Source: an uncultured Marinomonas sp. (GTDB lineage Bacteria; Pseudomonadota; Gammaproteobacteria; Pseudomonadales; Marinomonadaceae). From it: a stretch of DNA of 64,000 nucleotides. Below the pieces are notes generated by a model. It had not been told where the DNA came from and searched no databases. It worked only from the letters and a program-made list of their open reading frames with translations. Location of the stretch: contig CANLRQ010000014.1 of the NCBI GenBank assembly GCA_947493575.1, forward strand, positions 23,090-87,089, written 5' to 3'. The translations under genes were made by a program, and so were the position numbers. Below are positions 16,312 to 26,247 of this stretch, one piece after another; within the stretch, counting starts at the first letter, position 1; each line of letters starts with the position of its first letter.

Positions 16312-18039
16312 ATGAAAACCACGCGGGAAATATACAATTTTTGCACAAAGGTGCTTAAGCAGCAAAAATCGTTTCTTATTGTGGCTTTCACTGTATTTTA
16401 TTCTTTAACCGCAACTGCAGTAACAAATGAAAACACTCCAGCAGGAAGTGTTTCTTTTGTAATAGGAAAGTCTTACCTTACGAATGCATCTTTAAACCGA
16501 AATAACATACGAATTACTAGTAATACACCTATATTTGAAGGTGATCAAATTACAACATCGTCTAGTGGCCATGTTCATATCCGTTTTATTGACAATGCTA
16601 TGGTAAGCATTAGACCAAATAGTTCGATGAGCATTGAGCATTATCAATATGACTCCAGCTCACCAAAAGACTCTGTTATTAGATTTGAGCTATCTAAAGG
16701 TGTTGCGCGCTCTATTTCAGGTAAAGGAGCAAAAGCTGCTCGCGATAAATTTCGCCTCAATACCCCCATAGCAGCGATCGGAGTACGTGGAACAGACTTT
16801 GTTATTAGCGCTAAAGAAAATCTAATTCAAGCGGTAGTTAATGAAGGGGCTATTGTTGTTGCTCCTTTTTCAACCCATTGCTCAAGTAATGGTTTTGGTC
16901 CTTGTGAAACTAATTCGGTAGAACTGGACAGCATATCGAAACACTTAATTGAGTTTAACACCCAATCTAACAAACCAATTTTAATACCTCTAAGAAATAA
17001 GTTCATCCCTGAATTAATGCTCGAGCAAAAAGCTCAAAATACTAACAACATCCAAGATGCAGAATCCAAATCAAGCCTTTCAACAGAAAGCGATAAATCA
17101 TCGTCTGACTCAAATGAAAACACAGATGATAAAGAACCCTCTCTAGATACGCCTCTTTCATCTAAAGAGGTATCAGATGAAGAAACAACCGATTCAAATA
17201 TAGATAATGAATCAGAACATGAGGCGGTTTCAAATAAATCTACTACAGATGAAGTCTCTACAGATGAAGTCTCTACAAATGAAGTCTCTACAAATGAAGT
17301 CTCTACAAGAAAAGAGCAAGCAGATAAACTAGATAACCAGAAGAACGATGAAGATAAACTCTCAAACATTCCTCAGTTTGAAAAAAACGATGGTATTAAT
17401 AGCAAACTATCAGATCAAACAGAAAACGAAATAGAAGAATTACTTGAAGAAGCATCTTCTGTTGAACCAAAACCTGTTGAACCAAAACCTGATAATTTTG
17501 TACCTACTGAACCTATCGCCTTAGATGAACTACAAACACGTCAATTAGTCTGGGGAAGATGGAATAATACAATAACTGAAGAAGATAGAATTATTACCTA
17601 TAGAACCGATGCTGCCAATGGCCGAAGCGCTACTGTTGGTACAGACAAATATGTTCTTTACAGATCAGATAGCAATTCAATTACACAGACAACGGACTCA
17701 ACACTTGGAGACGTAAAGTTTGATTTAGTTGATGCCCAAGCAACTATTAACACCGCTAATGGAACAGAATTGGTTGAAGTAAAAGACGGCTGGCTTAATA
17801 TTAACTTTTCAAAAAGCACATTTGACACTGGCTTATTATTAAACCATGACTCTACCTCAAACACATCACTTGAAGCGTCTGGCTCAATAAGTGATAAAGG
17901 CTTTTTTAACAGCAGAGAAACAGATACAAAGATAATAGGCGCAAGTGCATTAGATGGATCTGAAGCCAGTTATTTATTCTTTAAAGAAACGCAATCAGGA
18001 GAAATTGAAGGCGTAACATTTTGGGATAATAAACCCTAA
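16312..18039 (+). CDS. FecR-domain protein with low-complexity region
   Basis: 575 residues. A hydrophobic stretch at 20-36 (FLIVAFTVFYSLTATA) is a signal peptide or anchor, so the protein is likely periplasmic. Residues about 60-185 are a FecR domain (GDQITTSSSGHVHIRF, then SIRPNSSM, then TPIAAIGVRGTDF). Residues about 240-400 are acidic low complexity with pentapeptide repeats (STDEV/STNEV, VEPKP). The rest, about 405-575, is beta-rich and unassigned. The stop overlaps the cyclase start by one base (TAATG), so the two are translationally coupled. FecR-domain proteins of this kind often sit beside CHASE2 cyclases. A ligand- or wall-sensing role feeding the cyclase is an inference. Confidence 0.82.
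   Translation: MKTTREIYNFCTKVLKQQKSFLIVAFTVFYSLTATAVTNENTPAGSVSFVIGKSYLTNASLNRNNIRITSNTPIFEGDQITTSSSGHVHIRFIDNAMVSIRPNSSMSIEHYQYDSSSPKDSVIRFELSKGVARSISGKGAKAARDKFRLNTPIAAIGVRGTDFVISAKENLIQAVVNEGAIVVAPFSTHCSSNGFGPCETNSVELDSISKHLIEFNTQSNKPILIPLRNKFIPELMLEQKAQNTNNIQDAESKSSLSTESDKSSSDSNENTDDKEPSLDTPLSSKEVSDEETTDSNIDNESEHEAVSNKSTTDEVSTDEVSTNEVSTNEVSTRKEQADKLDNQKNDEDKLSNIPQFEKNDGINSKLSDQTENEIEELLEEASSVEPKPVEPKPDNFVPTEPIALDELQTRQLVWGRWNNTITEEDRIITYRTDAANGRSATVGTDKYVLYRSDSNSITQTTDSTLGDVKFDLVDAQATINTANGTELVEVKDGWLNINFSKSTFDTGLLLNHDSTSNTSLEASGSISDKGFFNSRETDTKIIGASALDGSEASYLFFKETQSGEIEGVTFWDNKP
17245..17304 (+). repeat. Four 15-bp tandem repeats (STDEV/STNEV)
   Basis: Four near-identical units of ACAGATGAAGTCTCT (two with AAAT for AGAT) inside the low-complexity region of the FecR-domain gene. 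The length keeps the frame, so copy number could vary without loss of function. Confidence 0.85.
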
Positions 18040-20066
18040 TGATGTTTACTAATTCTTCTTCACCCAAAGCCAATAAAAACAATGGCAATTACAGCAAAAC
18101 ATCATTGTTTGACATACACCCGTTCGCAGTTAAGCTTGCTGCACTCGCTGTTGCAGCTATAACGACTATATTACTTGGCTCATTCTTCAGTGAATGGCGT
18201 TATTCTACCGAAGAGAAATTTGGTGCTTTAGGATGGTCTTTATTCCCTTCTAACGATATAGAAGAGAGAATAACTATTATCGCGATTGATGAACAAAGCC
18301 TATCCGAAATAGGGCCTTGGCCATGGCCAAGAGAAGTGCTTTCAGAGTTATCTAATAAACTAGAATCTGCTGGTGCCGCATTACAGTTGTACGATATTGT
18401 TTTACCTGAGGATCGCGAAGGAGACTCTAACCTTATAACATCACTCTCCAAACACAACTCAGTGCTTGCACAAATCCCCATTCTAGATCAAAGCTCTGGA
18501 GTTAGAACTGGCGTTATGTCTGGAGAAATATTAGGGATGCGCTGCCAGCCACCAATACCAAGTACATCTAACTTTCTAGCGAATCACGCCGGTTATGCGA
18601 ACATCCCAAAAGGTCATATAACACCTATAGTTGATTCTGATGGAATGATTCGTAAGCAACCTCCTTTAATATGTGTTCAAGGAGAGGTTTACCCTTCTTT
18701 ATCTATACAAGCTTTGTTACAAAATTTGCCTATTAATCAAACAGATAAACCAATTCAAATATTAAAAGGAGAAGGGTTTCTCTCTGCCGAATGGAATATC
18801 CACTTCCCCTCTTATTTTGGCGCTAAAATACCTCTAGACAAAGATGGTAATGTTCGTATCTCTTACTCTCTTAGACCAGATGCCTTCCAAGTTGTTTCTG
18901 CTGCAGATGTGTTACTGGAGCGGGCACCTCTCACATTACTCGATGGCACTTGGGCTCTAATTGGAGCAACTGCCTTTGGTCTAGGTGATATTGTGCCTAC
19001 GCCTCATTCTGGAGCAACGCCAGGTGTTGAAATTCAAGCAAGATTGTTAAGTAGCCTTCTCGATGGAAATACGCCATACACACCATCAAATAGTATGTTT
19101 TTATGGCTTATTGAATGCCTTACTGCTTCAATGCTTTTAATATTTATTGCTTCTCGACGTAACCAGATATCAGCCATAGGACTTCCTGTTGCAGCTCTCT
19201 CTTTACCCGTACTATCTCTTGTTGTTCACATACAGTTTCTTCAATCGAATATTTGGGTTGGGTGGCTAATTCCTGCAATTTTCACCTTATTGTCATCTAG
19301 CTTTCTAGCTTTAATCGAACACGCTCGAGTTCGTACGGAGAAACAAAGAGTTTTTGATAATTTAAACAGCTATCTTCCTGGAAAGGCGGCCCATAATATT
19401 GCGTTCAATCTGCCTAGTGGCGCCATTGAGGCCCATCGTTCAGAGCTTGTCTTAATGTGTGCAGATTTACGTAATTTTTCGTCTTATGAAGAGTCTAGAC
19501 CCCCCGAAGAAGCTGCCGCTCTTCTACACTGTTTTTTCGTACAAGCATCAGAAATTATAGAGAAACACGGGGGGCAAGTTGAAGAATTTAAAGGTGACTC
19601 TGTACTATCAAGCTGGTCTTGTGATACAAACGAATCAGCCCTATTCGCCCTTAATGCCGCGAATGAATTACAAGAAATGATTTCCAGTGTCATCCCTCAA
19701 AGGCCTCCGGCAGGGCTAGAACCTATGGCATTAGGTATATCAATAGAGAAAGGACCAACTTTAGTTGGCTCTATTGGTCCATCACACCGAAGAAGCCATA
19801 CAATTTTAGGTGACACGGTTACCATTACTCTTCGCATACAAGAAATGACACAAGAGTTGGCACAGCCTATTTTAATTGGTGAATGTGCAGCTAGAGCTCT
19901 CAGTAGCAAAGAACTTGAATCACAAGGTTCTTACCTACTAGATGGTTTAAAAACGCCACACATATTATTTGCCCCTAAACACATAAAAGAAGCAGAGGTT
20001 TACGAAACCCCTGAAATGAATTTAGACTCAAATTCTTTCCGCGTTATCACTGGAGGGAAATATTAA
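18039..20066 (+). CDS. CHASE2-domain class III nucleotide cyclase
   Basis: 675 residues. One membrane segment (33-52), an extracytoplasmic CHASE2 sensor (about 53-345), three more membrane segments (about 352-425) and a class III cyclase domain (about 462-625). Metal-binding aspartates are at 476 (CADLRNFSS) and 520 (EFKGDSVL). The position that is Lys in adenylate cyclases is Glu516. The second purine-contact position is Thr588. The transition-state Asn is replaced by Thr595, while Arg599 is kept. So it may make cAMP or cGMP, work weakly, or be regulatory; the product cannot be assigned. It is coupled to the FecR-domain gene. The nearby Crp/Fnr regulator is a possible target of its product. 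Confidence 0.87.
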   Translation: MMFTNSSSPKANKNNGNYSKTSLFDIHPFAVKLAALAVAAITTILLGSFFSEWRYSTEEKFGALGWSLFPSNDIEERITIIAIDEQSLSEIGPWPWPREVLSELSNKLESAGAALQLYDIVLPEDREGDSNLITSLSKHNSVLAQIPILDQSSGVRTGVMSGEILGMRCQPPIPSTSNFLANHAGYANIPKGHITPIVDSDGMIRKQPPLICVQGEVYPSLSIQALLQNLPINQTDKPIQILKGEGFLSAEWNIHFPSYFGAKIPLDKDGNVRISYSLRPDAFQVVSAADVLLERAPLTLLDGTWALIGATAFGLGDIVPTPHSGATPGVEIQARLLSSLLDGNTPYTPSNSMFLWLIECLTASMLLIFIASRRNQISAIGLPVAALSLPVLSLVVHIQFLQSNIWVGWLIPAIFTLLSSSFLALIEHARVRTEKQRVFDNLNSYLPGKAAHNIAFNLPSGAIEAHRSELVLMCADLRNFSSYEESRPPEEAAALLHCFFVQASEIIEKHGGQVEEFKGDSVLSSWSCDTNESALFALNAANELQEMISSVIPQRPPAGLEPMALGISIEKGPTLVGSIGPSHRRSHTILGDTVTITLRIQEMTQELAQPILIGECAARALSSKELESQGSYLLDGLKTPHILFAPKHIKEAEVYETPEMNLDSNSFRVITGGKY

Positions 20067-20177
20067 TTTCCTTTCATGCTAACTCATTCATTAGTCTATA
20101 AATAATTTCACTATTTACACTTATTAGCTCATTTTTTTGTTTACCTAAGCCCCCTGGTTACGGGATAATTCATCCCT

Positions 20178-21536
20178 ATGCAGCAAACAAAATCATTCAA
20201 AGCAAAGTGTATTTTTAAGTATTTCAGACTGTTACGTCCGATAGAAGCAGCTATTGCTACAATTCTATTTTCTACATACTCATTTGCAGAAACAGTAGAA
20301 AGCTGCCCACCTTTACCTATCTTACAAACAGAACCCTCTCCCGATGAATGGATAGTTTTACGCCAAGAGCTTGGCTCTAAAGTTACATTTTGCTTACAAG
20401 ACTCGGCCTTTTTTGCACTTTATGGAGCGTCTTTACTCCATTCAGGCTTAATATCTCAAGCAATTGAAAATCTAGAAAGAGCTCTACTTCTCGATCCTAT
20501 GAACGGAAGTGCAATGATTGATTATTCCTCTGCATTACACTCTTCTGGCGATTTAATTATAGCCATCCAATTAAACAACCAACTTCTTATGAGAGAGGAC
20601 CTACCTAAGAATATTCATAATTATTTATCTGAAAGAGGAGAAGAGTGGAAAAAATCAACGGTAAATTGGAGCAATAAACTGTCGATTTTAAGAGGCTATA
20701 ATAACAATCTTAATAGCACCGCAGACTTAAAAGAGCTTACACTAACTCTAAGTAACCAGGACATCGTCATAGAGTTAGATGAAGACTCTCAACCCATAAA
20801 AGGTCACTATGATAGCTTCGCAGTATCCACTAAACGCATATCATTACTTGAAGATGGATTCAGCCGTTTATCCTTTAATGTTGCCAGTCGCTCAAGCGAC
20901 CTTTCTCGTGTTGACACTGACTCCCTAGGATTTTCATACGAAAGAGAGCACACATTAGAAGATGGGTCTTATATTTGGGATCTAGGGTCACTATATGTTT
21001 TTTATGGTGGCAAGGGACTCTACTCGTCCATTAGTGGAAGCATAACTCGCTATTGGAGAAACGATCTATGCTCACCTTATTTCTCTGGCGAAGAAAAGTT
21101 AATGTACTTTCCAAATCAAGTACAATATAACGAAATGTCTACTAGTTTATCTTGGGGAACTCTCTGTGGACTCAATCACGGCCTTATTGATGCATCATTT
21201 TCATTTAATCGAAACACCTCATTAAACAACCGACCAGGAGAAAATCGCTTCACCAAGGAACTCTCTTTAAAATGGCAAAAAGAGGTAGGAAAAGCAACAT
21301 TATCATCGGAAATTTCATACTCATCAACAAAAGATGAAGAAGGGTATAACACATTATTAAACAATAATGCTAAGCGCTACACCAAGACAACAAACGCAAC
21401 GCTGCGTTTTCTTTACCCAATAAATAAGCACACCTCTTTACAATCTGGTTTATATTACCAATCACAAAAAAGCAATTTAGCACTCTTTAACACCAATGGG
21501 ATGAGTGCAGACTTAGGAATTCAGCTAAAGTTTTAG
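20178..21536 (+). CDS. TPR and outer-membrane beta-barrel protein
   Basis: 452 residues. A signal peptide (about 20-38, ATILFSTYSFAE) is followed by TPR-like helices at about 65-150 (AIENLERALLLDPMNGSAMI). From about 160 there are alternating amphipathic beta strands to a terminal LGIQLKF, the aromatic end typical of outer-membrane barrels. It is the third gene after the FecR and cyclase genes, 111 bases on, in the same direction. The trio would link outer membrane, periplasm and inner-membrane cyclase. Possible roles are export or surface display of a protein, or a sensor pore. I do not recognise a specific family. No clear ribosome site: GGGATAATTCATCCC forms a small hairpin just before the start. 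Confidence 0.7.
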   Translation: MQQTKSFKAKCIFKYFRLLRPIEAAIATILFSTYSFAETVESCPPLPILQTEPSPDEWIVLRQELGSKVTFCLQDSAFFALYGASLLHSGLISQAIENLERALLLDPMNGSAMIDYSSALHSSGDLIIAIQLNNQLLMREDLPKNIHNYLSERGEEWKKSTVNWSNKLSILRGYNNNLNSTADLKELTLTLSNQDIVIELDEDSQPIKGHYDSFAVSTKRISLLEDGFSRLSFNVASRSSDLSRVDTDSLGFSYEREHTLEDGSYIWDLGSLYVFYGGKGLYSSISGSITRYWRNDLCSPYFSGEEKLMYFPNQVQYNEMSTSLSWGTLCGLNHGLIDASFSFNRNTSLNNRPGENRFTKELSLKWQKEVGKATLSSEISYSSTKDEEGYNTLLNNNAKRYTKTTNATLRFLYPINKHTSLQSGLYYQSQKSNLALFNTNGMSADLGIQLKF

Positions 21537-21539
21537 AGA

Positions 21540-22508
21540 CTACTCTTTTCTATCTTGATGAATAGATTTTTTTACCCAGTAATCTCTATGCATTGAAAAA
21601 CGTACACACAACCAATAAGGTAGGGCCTTCCAAACTCTTCCTAAACGATAGCCTAAATATTTTAAAGTTAACGATAAAATAGAGTAAGGTATAAGGTAGC
21701 TTTGTTTTCTTTTAATAAGAAAAGATGTTTGGCCAATCGCAAACTCTATTCCCGCCTTTTCTGGGGCACCAAAAGTTTCCAACAACCATTGCTGTTTATT
21801 ATGAAAAACACCAATGTCAAAATACCGCTTAAACTCTTCCTTAAGAGAGTAGTTATGAGAATGTTGAACACAAGCGTCCCCGGTATAAGCAAGATGAAAA
21901 TTTGCCAATAACAACTTACCTGCCACATAAACATCTTCACCCAAAATGAGCTTTTCAGGAAAGCCGCCAATCTTCCTTAATGCTGAGCAACGATACGCAG
22001 CAAATGAGTTTGACATAGATGCCTTCCTAATACCCTTTGGAAATTCGGATGATAATTCAGTTCGATAGCTGTCATCAGGATAGTTTTCCAACCTTGCAAA
22101 AGAAGACAATGCGGTTGCGTTATTATGAGGTAGCTGCCTACCGTAAACAGCTGCAACTTGAGGCTCTGTAGCTAAGGGTTCTAATAACTTATTTAATACA
22201 TCTCTTCCCTGTAAAATAGCATCCTGCGTCATAAAGATAACTATATCACTCTCTACACAAGATAAAGCGAAATTACGAGTCCCTCCATGATCAAAATTTG
22301 ATTTTGGAATGGTTATTAATTGAAAGCCTGAGCTAGCGGCTAAGTCTTCTGTACCATCAGAAGAACTTGAATCAATAACAAGCACTTTATCTAATGGATA
22401 AGATAAATTTTGTATACTTTGTATAACAAGCTTAAATAATGGACCTGCATTATAAGTTGGGATAACCAAGGTTACACTCAAACTTGGCGCTATTTCTAGA
22501 TCCATCAT
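21540..22508 (-). CDS. GT2 glycosyltransferase, rhamnosyltransferase-like
   Basis: 322 residues of GT2 type: VTLVIPTYNAGPLF opening, VLVIDSSSSDGT, and the region FDHGGTRNFAL and FMTQDAI typical of rhamnosyltransferases (RfbF-like). The acceptor-side motif ILGEDVYVAGKLL follows, and a C-terminal amphipathic part is near 260-320. It lies downstream of rmlBACD in the same direction, 68 bases after rmlD, so dTDP-L-rhamnose is the likely donor. It ends three bases from the convergent barrel gene, with no room for a separate terminator. Confidence 0.85.
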   Translation of the reverse strand: MMDLEIAPSLSVTLVIPTYNAGPLFKLVIQSIQNLSYPLDKVLVIDSSSSDGTEDLAASSGFQLITIPKSNFDHGGTRNFALSCVESDIVIFMTQDAILQGRDVLNKLLEPLATEPQVAAVYGRQLPHNNATALSSFARLENYPDDSYRTELSSEFPKGIRKASMSNSFAAYRCSALRKIGGFPEKLILGEDVYVAGKLLLANFHLAYTGDACVQHSHNYSLKEEFKRYFDIGVFHNKQQWLLETFGAPEKAGIEFAIGQTSFLIKRKQSYLIPYSILSLTLKYLGYRLGRVWKALPYWLCVRFSMHRDYWVKKSIHQDRKE

Positions 22509-22576
22509 ACTCTCTACTAACTGATATGGTTAACTTGGATTATAAAATAGGAATAACGCATAAATACATTATCCAG

Positions 22577-23458
22577 TTATATTTTTGGAATGATATCAAG
22601 TAGAGCCGCTCGCCAATTTGAAGGGGAAACCCCATACTTATTCAAACTAGAACAATCTAACGAAGAAAACCTTGGCCTAGTTGCTGGAACTGGATACTCT
22701 TCTGTATTAATAACTTTAACCATTGGGCTATGCTGAATACAGCCCTGATGAGTAGCTATAGAGAAAATTGTTCTTGCAAACCCATGCCAACTTGTTTCAC
22801 TATCACCGCAAAAATGATAGGTTCCCCATTCCATGTTTTTTTCTGAAATGGCGTTACATAAAGTTAATATACACCTTGCTAAGTCACCAGCATAAGTCGG
22901 GCACCCATACTGATCAGCTACAATATTTAAGTTCTCTTTATCTGACAGTCGTAGCATAGTTTTCACAAAATTATTGCCAAACTCACTAAACACCCAAGCA
23001 GTACGGATAATAACATGCTGTTTGTGTGCTTTTTTAAGCCCTAGCTCTCCTGCCAACTTTGTTTTTCCATACACACTCTGAGGGTTTGTTTCATCGCCTT
23101 CTTTGTACGGGAAAACAGCGTCACCATCAAACACATAATCAGTAGAGACATGAATAATAGGAATATTATATTCAGATGCAATTTCACCTAATGCAACAAC
23201 TCCCAGATGGTTTACTCTATCAGCTTCTTGAAAATCAGATTCTGCTTGGTCTACTTTAGTATAGGCTGAGGCATTAACAATTACATCTGGCATATCTCTT
23301 ACAATACAAGTTCTAATATCTGATGCACTTGTAATATTTAGTTCAGATGAATCATATGCCGTTAATAACGATTCAGGATTATCTAATAAAAAAGAATGGA
23401 ACTGCTCTTGAATACAGCACCCTAGTTGCCCATTTTTACCTATTAATAAAATTTTCAT
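22577..23458 (-). CDS. rmlD: dTDP-4-dehydrorhamnose reductase
   Basis: 293 residues. Short-chain-type reductase with LLIGKNGQLGC as the NAD(P) loop at 4-14, HVSTDYVFDG, and the catalytic YGKTKLAGE. The family substrate-loop RTAWVFSEFGNNF is present. It reduces dTDP-4-dehydro-L-rhamnose to dTDP-L-rhamnose, the last step of the pathway. It is the last of four rml genes in the order B, A, C, D, a common arrangement, and supplies the following rhamnosyltransferase-like gene. Length is normal for RmlD (about 290-300). Confidence 0.95.
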   Translation of the reverse strand: MKILLIGKNGQLGCCIQEQFHSFLLDNPESLLTAYDSSELNITSASDIRTCIVRDMPDVIVNASAYTKVDQAESDFQEADRVNHLGVVALGEIASEYNIPIIHVSTDYVFDGDAVFPYKEGDETNPQSVYGKTKLAGELGLKKAHKQHVIIRTAWVFSEFGNNFVKTMLRLSDKENLNIVADQYGCPTYAGDLARCILTLCNAISEKNMEWGTYHFCGDSETSWHGFARTIFSIATHQGCIQHSPMVKVINTEEYPVPATRPRFSSLDCSSLNKYGVSPSNWRAALLDIIPKI

Positions 23459-23535
23459 TCAAACACTATTCCTGAATTATATTTTTATCGCTTTCTCAAA
23501 AACACCAGTAAACCAGTCAAATTCACTTGCAATTT

Positions 23536-24069
23536 TTAAAGGTCAGCAAAGTTTAAACCCACGCGATCTTTTTCAGAGAGTATTGGAGCAATACCTGATG
23601 GCCATTCAATTGCAACCGTCGGGTCATTCCAAATTAAACACCCTTCATCAGTTGGATCATAATAATCCGTACACTTGTATTCAAAATCTGCAACATCCGA
23701 TAAAACAACAAAGCCATGAGCCAAGCCAGGTGGTACCCAGAACTGTTTTTTATTTTCTTCTGACAATAAAACACCAGCCCATTGACCGTATGTAGGAGAA
23801 TCTTTTCTGATATCTACTGCAACATCAAACACTTCCCCTCGCACAACTCTGACCAATTTACCTTGAGGCTTAGATTTTTGAAAGTGCAAACCTCTTAAAA
23901 CATTTTTACTGGAGCGAGAATGGTTATCTTGTACAAAATGATCCGTTATTCCACATAGCTCTTGATAACGTTTCTCTTGAAAGCTTTCTAAAAAGAATCC
24001 TCTCTCATCACCAAACACTTTCGGCTCGATGATCAGAGCACCTTCAACTTTGGTTTTTATTACTTGCAT
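23536..24069 (-). CDS. rmlC: dTDP-4-dehydrorhamnose 3,5-epimerase
   Basis: 177 residues, a cupin epimerase of normal length. It shows FGDERGFFLESF, the substrate and catalytic stretch QDNHSRSSKNVLRGLHFQ with the key His, then GEVFDVAVDIRKDSPTYGQW and the PPGLAHGF motif. It epimerises C3 and C5 of dTDP-4-keto-6-deoxyglucose. It lies 17 bases after rmlA and ahead of rmlD, in one operon. Confidence 0.95.
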   Translation of the reverse strand: MQVIKTKVEGALIIEPKVFGDERGFFLESFQEKRYQELCGITDHFVQDNHSRSSKNVLRGLHFQKSKPQGKLVRVVRGEVFDVAVDIRKDSPTYGQWAGVLLSEENKKQFWVPPGLAHGFVVLSDVADFEYKCTDYYDPTDEGCLIWNDPTVAIEWPSGIAPILSEKDRVGLNFADL

Positions 24070-24086
24070 TATTTACCTACTCTTTA

Positions 24087-24971
24087 CTATCTATAACCGT
24101 TGGCTATTTTTAAGAGATATTGACCATAGCCCGTTTTCTTTAATAGCGTTCCCGCATCAATGAGTTGCTCTTTAGTAATCCATTCTTTTTGATAAGCAAT
24201 TTCTTCCAAACAGGCGACTTTAAGCCCTTGACGATGCTCAACGGTTTGCACGAATTGCCCCGCCTCTAACAAGGCGTCATGTGTGCCCGTATCCAACCAA
24301 GCAAAGCCACGCCCAAGTAAAGACACCTTCAAATCACCACGCTCTAAATAGGCTAGATTGATGTCTGTTATTTCCAACTCACCTCGTGGGGATGGTTTGA
24401 TTGTTTTAGCGATATCAACCACATCATTATCGTAAAAATACATGCCTGTTACAGCATAGTTAGACCTTGGATTGCTTGGCTTCTCTTCGATACTTAGGAC
24501 GTTACCTGCATCATCAAATTCTACTACACCAAAACGTTCAGGATCAGTGACATGATAACCAAAAACGGTTGCGCCTGCTTGTTGACTGGTTGCTTCTTGC
24601 AGTATTTCAGAAAAATGCTGCCCAAAGAAAATGTTGTCGCCTAATAACAGTGCCACATTATCATCGCCGATGAACTCTTCACCTATAATAAAGGCTTGTG
24701 CTAATCCATCAGGTGCCGGTTGGACAGCATACTCCAATGACATGCCAAATTGTTTACCATCCCCCAATACTTTTTTAAAATTTTCTTGATCTTCCGGTGT
24801 GGTTATAATCAATACTTCTCTAATGCCTGCTAGCATTAAAACCGACAGCGGATAGTAGATCATAGGTTTATCATAAATCGGCATCAGTTGCTTTGAACAA
24901 CCTAATGTAAGCGGGTGCAGTCTCGTGCCACTGCCACCAGCAAGAATAATACCCTTGCGATTTTTCATCAT
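24087..24971 (-). CDS. rmlA: Glucose-1-phosphate thymidylyltransferase
   Basis: About 294 residues. Nucleotidyltransferase with the N-terminal loop [33 protein letters not shown], and [10 protein letters not shown] containing the metal-binding Asp. It joins dTTP and glucose-1-phosphate to dTDP-glucose, the first step to dTDP-rhamnose, and is typically inhibited by dTDP-rhamnose. I chose ATG 24971 after a GGGTG-like site; GTG 24977 or ATG 24968 are alternatives. Only about a dozen bases separate it from rmlB. Confidence 0.95.
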   Translation of the reverse strand: MMKNRKGIILAGGSGTRLHPLTLGCSKQLMPIYDKPMIYYPLSVLMLAGIREVLIITTPEDQENFKKVLGDGKQFGMSLEYAVQPAPDGLAQAFIIGEEFIGDDNVALLLGDNIFFGQHFSEILQEATSQQAGATVFGYHVTDPERFGVVEFDDAGNVLSIEEKPSNPRSNYAVTGMYFYDNDVVDIAKTIKPSPRGELEITDINLAYLERGDLKVSLLGRGFAWLDTGTHDALLEAGQFVQTVEHRQGLKVACLEEIAYQKEWITKEQLIDAGTLLKKTGYGQYLLKIANGYR

Positions 24972-24983
24972 AGTCACCCGTTG

Positions 24984-26066
24984 TTATTCTTTTCCAAGAC
25001 GATCTAATTGATATTCACCACTTAATACTTGTTGCCACCAACTTTCGTTATTCAAGTACCATTGAACTGTTTTTTTGATCCCGGACTCAAAGGATTCTAA
25101 AGGCTCCCAACCAAGTTCGGCAGACATTTTTGTGGAGTCAATTGCATATCGGGCATCATGACCTGGCCTGTCGGCAACAAACTTAATAAGATCACGATAA
25201 TTTTCAACGCCTTCAGGCTTGTTTGGAACAAGCTCTTCTAAAAGGTTACATATCGTTTGCACAACATCAATATTGCGTTTTTCATTATGACCGCCAATGT
25301 TGTATGTCTCGCCAATTTCGCCTTTTGTTACAACCGCAAATAATGCTCTTGCGTGATCCTCTACGTACAACCAATCTCGAATTTGAGCGCCATTCCCGTA
25401 TACTGGTAATGGTTTTCCCGCTAACGCATTTAAAATAATATGTGGCACTAATTTTTCAGGAAAATGATAAGGACCATAATTATTAGAGCAGTTGGTAATA
25501 ACAGTAGGCATACCATAGGTTCGCTGCCATGCTCTTACCAAATGGTCGGAACTCGCTTTGCTCGCTGAATAAGGAGAGCTTGGTGCATAAGGTGTGGATT
25601 CAGTAAAGAGAGGCAATTCCCCTTCTACTTCATCTGGATGAGGAAGATCACCATATACTTCATCGGTTGAGATATGATGAAAACGGAAATTAATCTTTGC
25701 TTCTTTTCCTAATGAAGACCAATAATGTCTGGCTTCTTCCAGCAAGGTAAAAGTCCCAATAATATTGGTTTGCATAAAGTCACCAGGGCCATCTATTGAT
25801 CGATCAACATGGCTTTCTGCTGCTAAATGCATGATCGCATCGGGTTGGTGAGCTAGAAGAATACGACGAACAGAGACAGAGTCACAGATATCTGCTTGTT
25901 CAAAAGAGTAACGTTCATTATTTTGCAACGGCTCAGGTATTGAATTGAGATTACCTGCATAGGTTAATTTATCGAGGTTAATAACACTGTGTGTTGTTTC
26001 GCTGAGAATGTATCGAACCAACGCACTCCCAATAAAACCAGCGCCGCCAGTTATCAGTATTTTCAC
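24984..26066 (-). CDS. rmlB: dTDP-glucose 4,6-dehydratase
   Basis: 360 residues. An extended SDR with [15 protein letters not shown] at the start, [20 protein letters not shown] and the catalytic [10 protein letters not shown]. It converts dTDP-glucose to dTDP-4-keto-6-deoxyglucose using bound NAD+. The start is GTG 26066: it follows a GAAGGATGG ribosome site and places the Rossmann loop at residue 7, as in homologues. The frame is open upstream to 26120, but that would add an unlikely 18-residue tail. First gene of rmlBACD; a small family A element lies 125 bases upstream. Confidence 0.95.
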   Translation of the reverse strand: MKILITGGAGFIGSALVRYILSETTHSVINLDKLTYAGNLNSIPEPLQNNERYSFEQADICDSVSVRRILLAHQPDAIMHLAAESHVDRSIDGPGDFMQTNIIGTFTLLEEARHYWSSLGKEAKINFRFHHISTDEVYGDLPHPDEVEGELPLFTESTPYAPSSPYSASKASSDHLVRAWQRTYGMPTVITNCSNNYGPYHFPEKLVPHIILNALAGKPLPVYGNGAQIRDWLYVEDHARALFAVVTKGEIGETYNIGGHNEKRNIDVVQTICNLLEELVPNKPEGVENYRDLIKFVADRPGHDARYAIDSTKMSAELGWEPLESFESGIKKTVQWYLNNESWWQQVLSGEYQLDRLGKE

Positions 26067-26194
26067 AATCCATCCTTCAAAAATAAAAGCTTGATTATAC
26101 CTGAAACGACATAGGAACACCTTTATTAATTCTTACGTAGAACAAAGAGTTTGCTTTCATGATAGTAACAAGGTATATCAGAGCAATATTAGAA

Positions 26195-26241
26195 GAGACC
26201 TTTGCACGACTATTACGCTCATGACTTCAAGCAAAGGTCTC
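26195..26241. repeat. Family A miniature element, 47 bp, copy 1
   Basis: The left end GAGACCTTTGCACGA and right end ...AAAGGTCTC are inverted repeats, flanked on both sides by TAGAA (26190-26194 and 26242-26246), a perfect 5-bp target duplication. This is the shortest copy, almost only the two termini. It lies between the gtrA remnant and rmlB. Confidence 0.85.
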
Positions 26242-26247
26242 TAGAAA

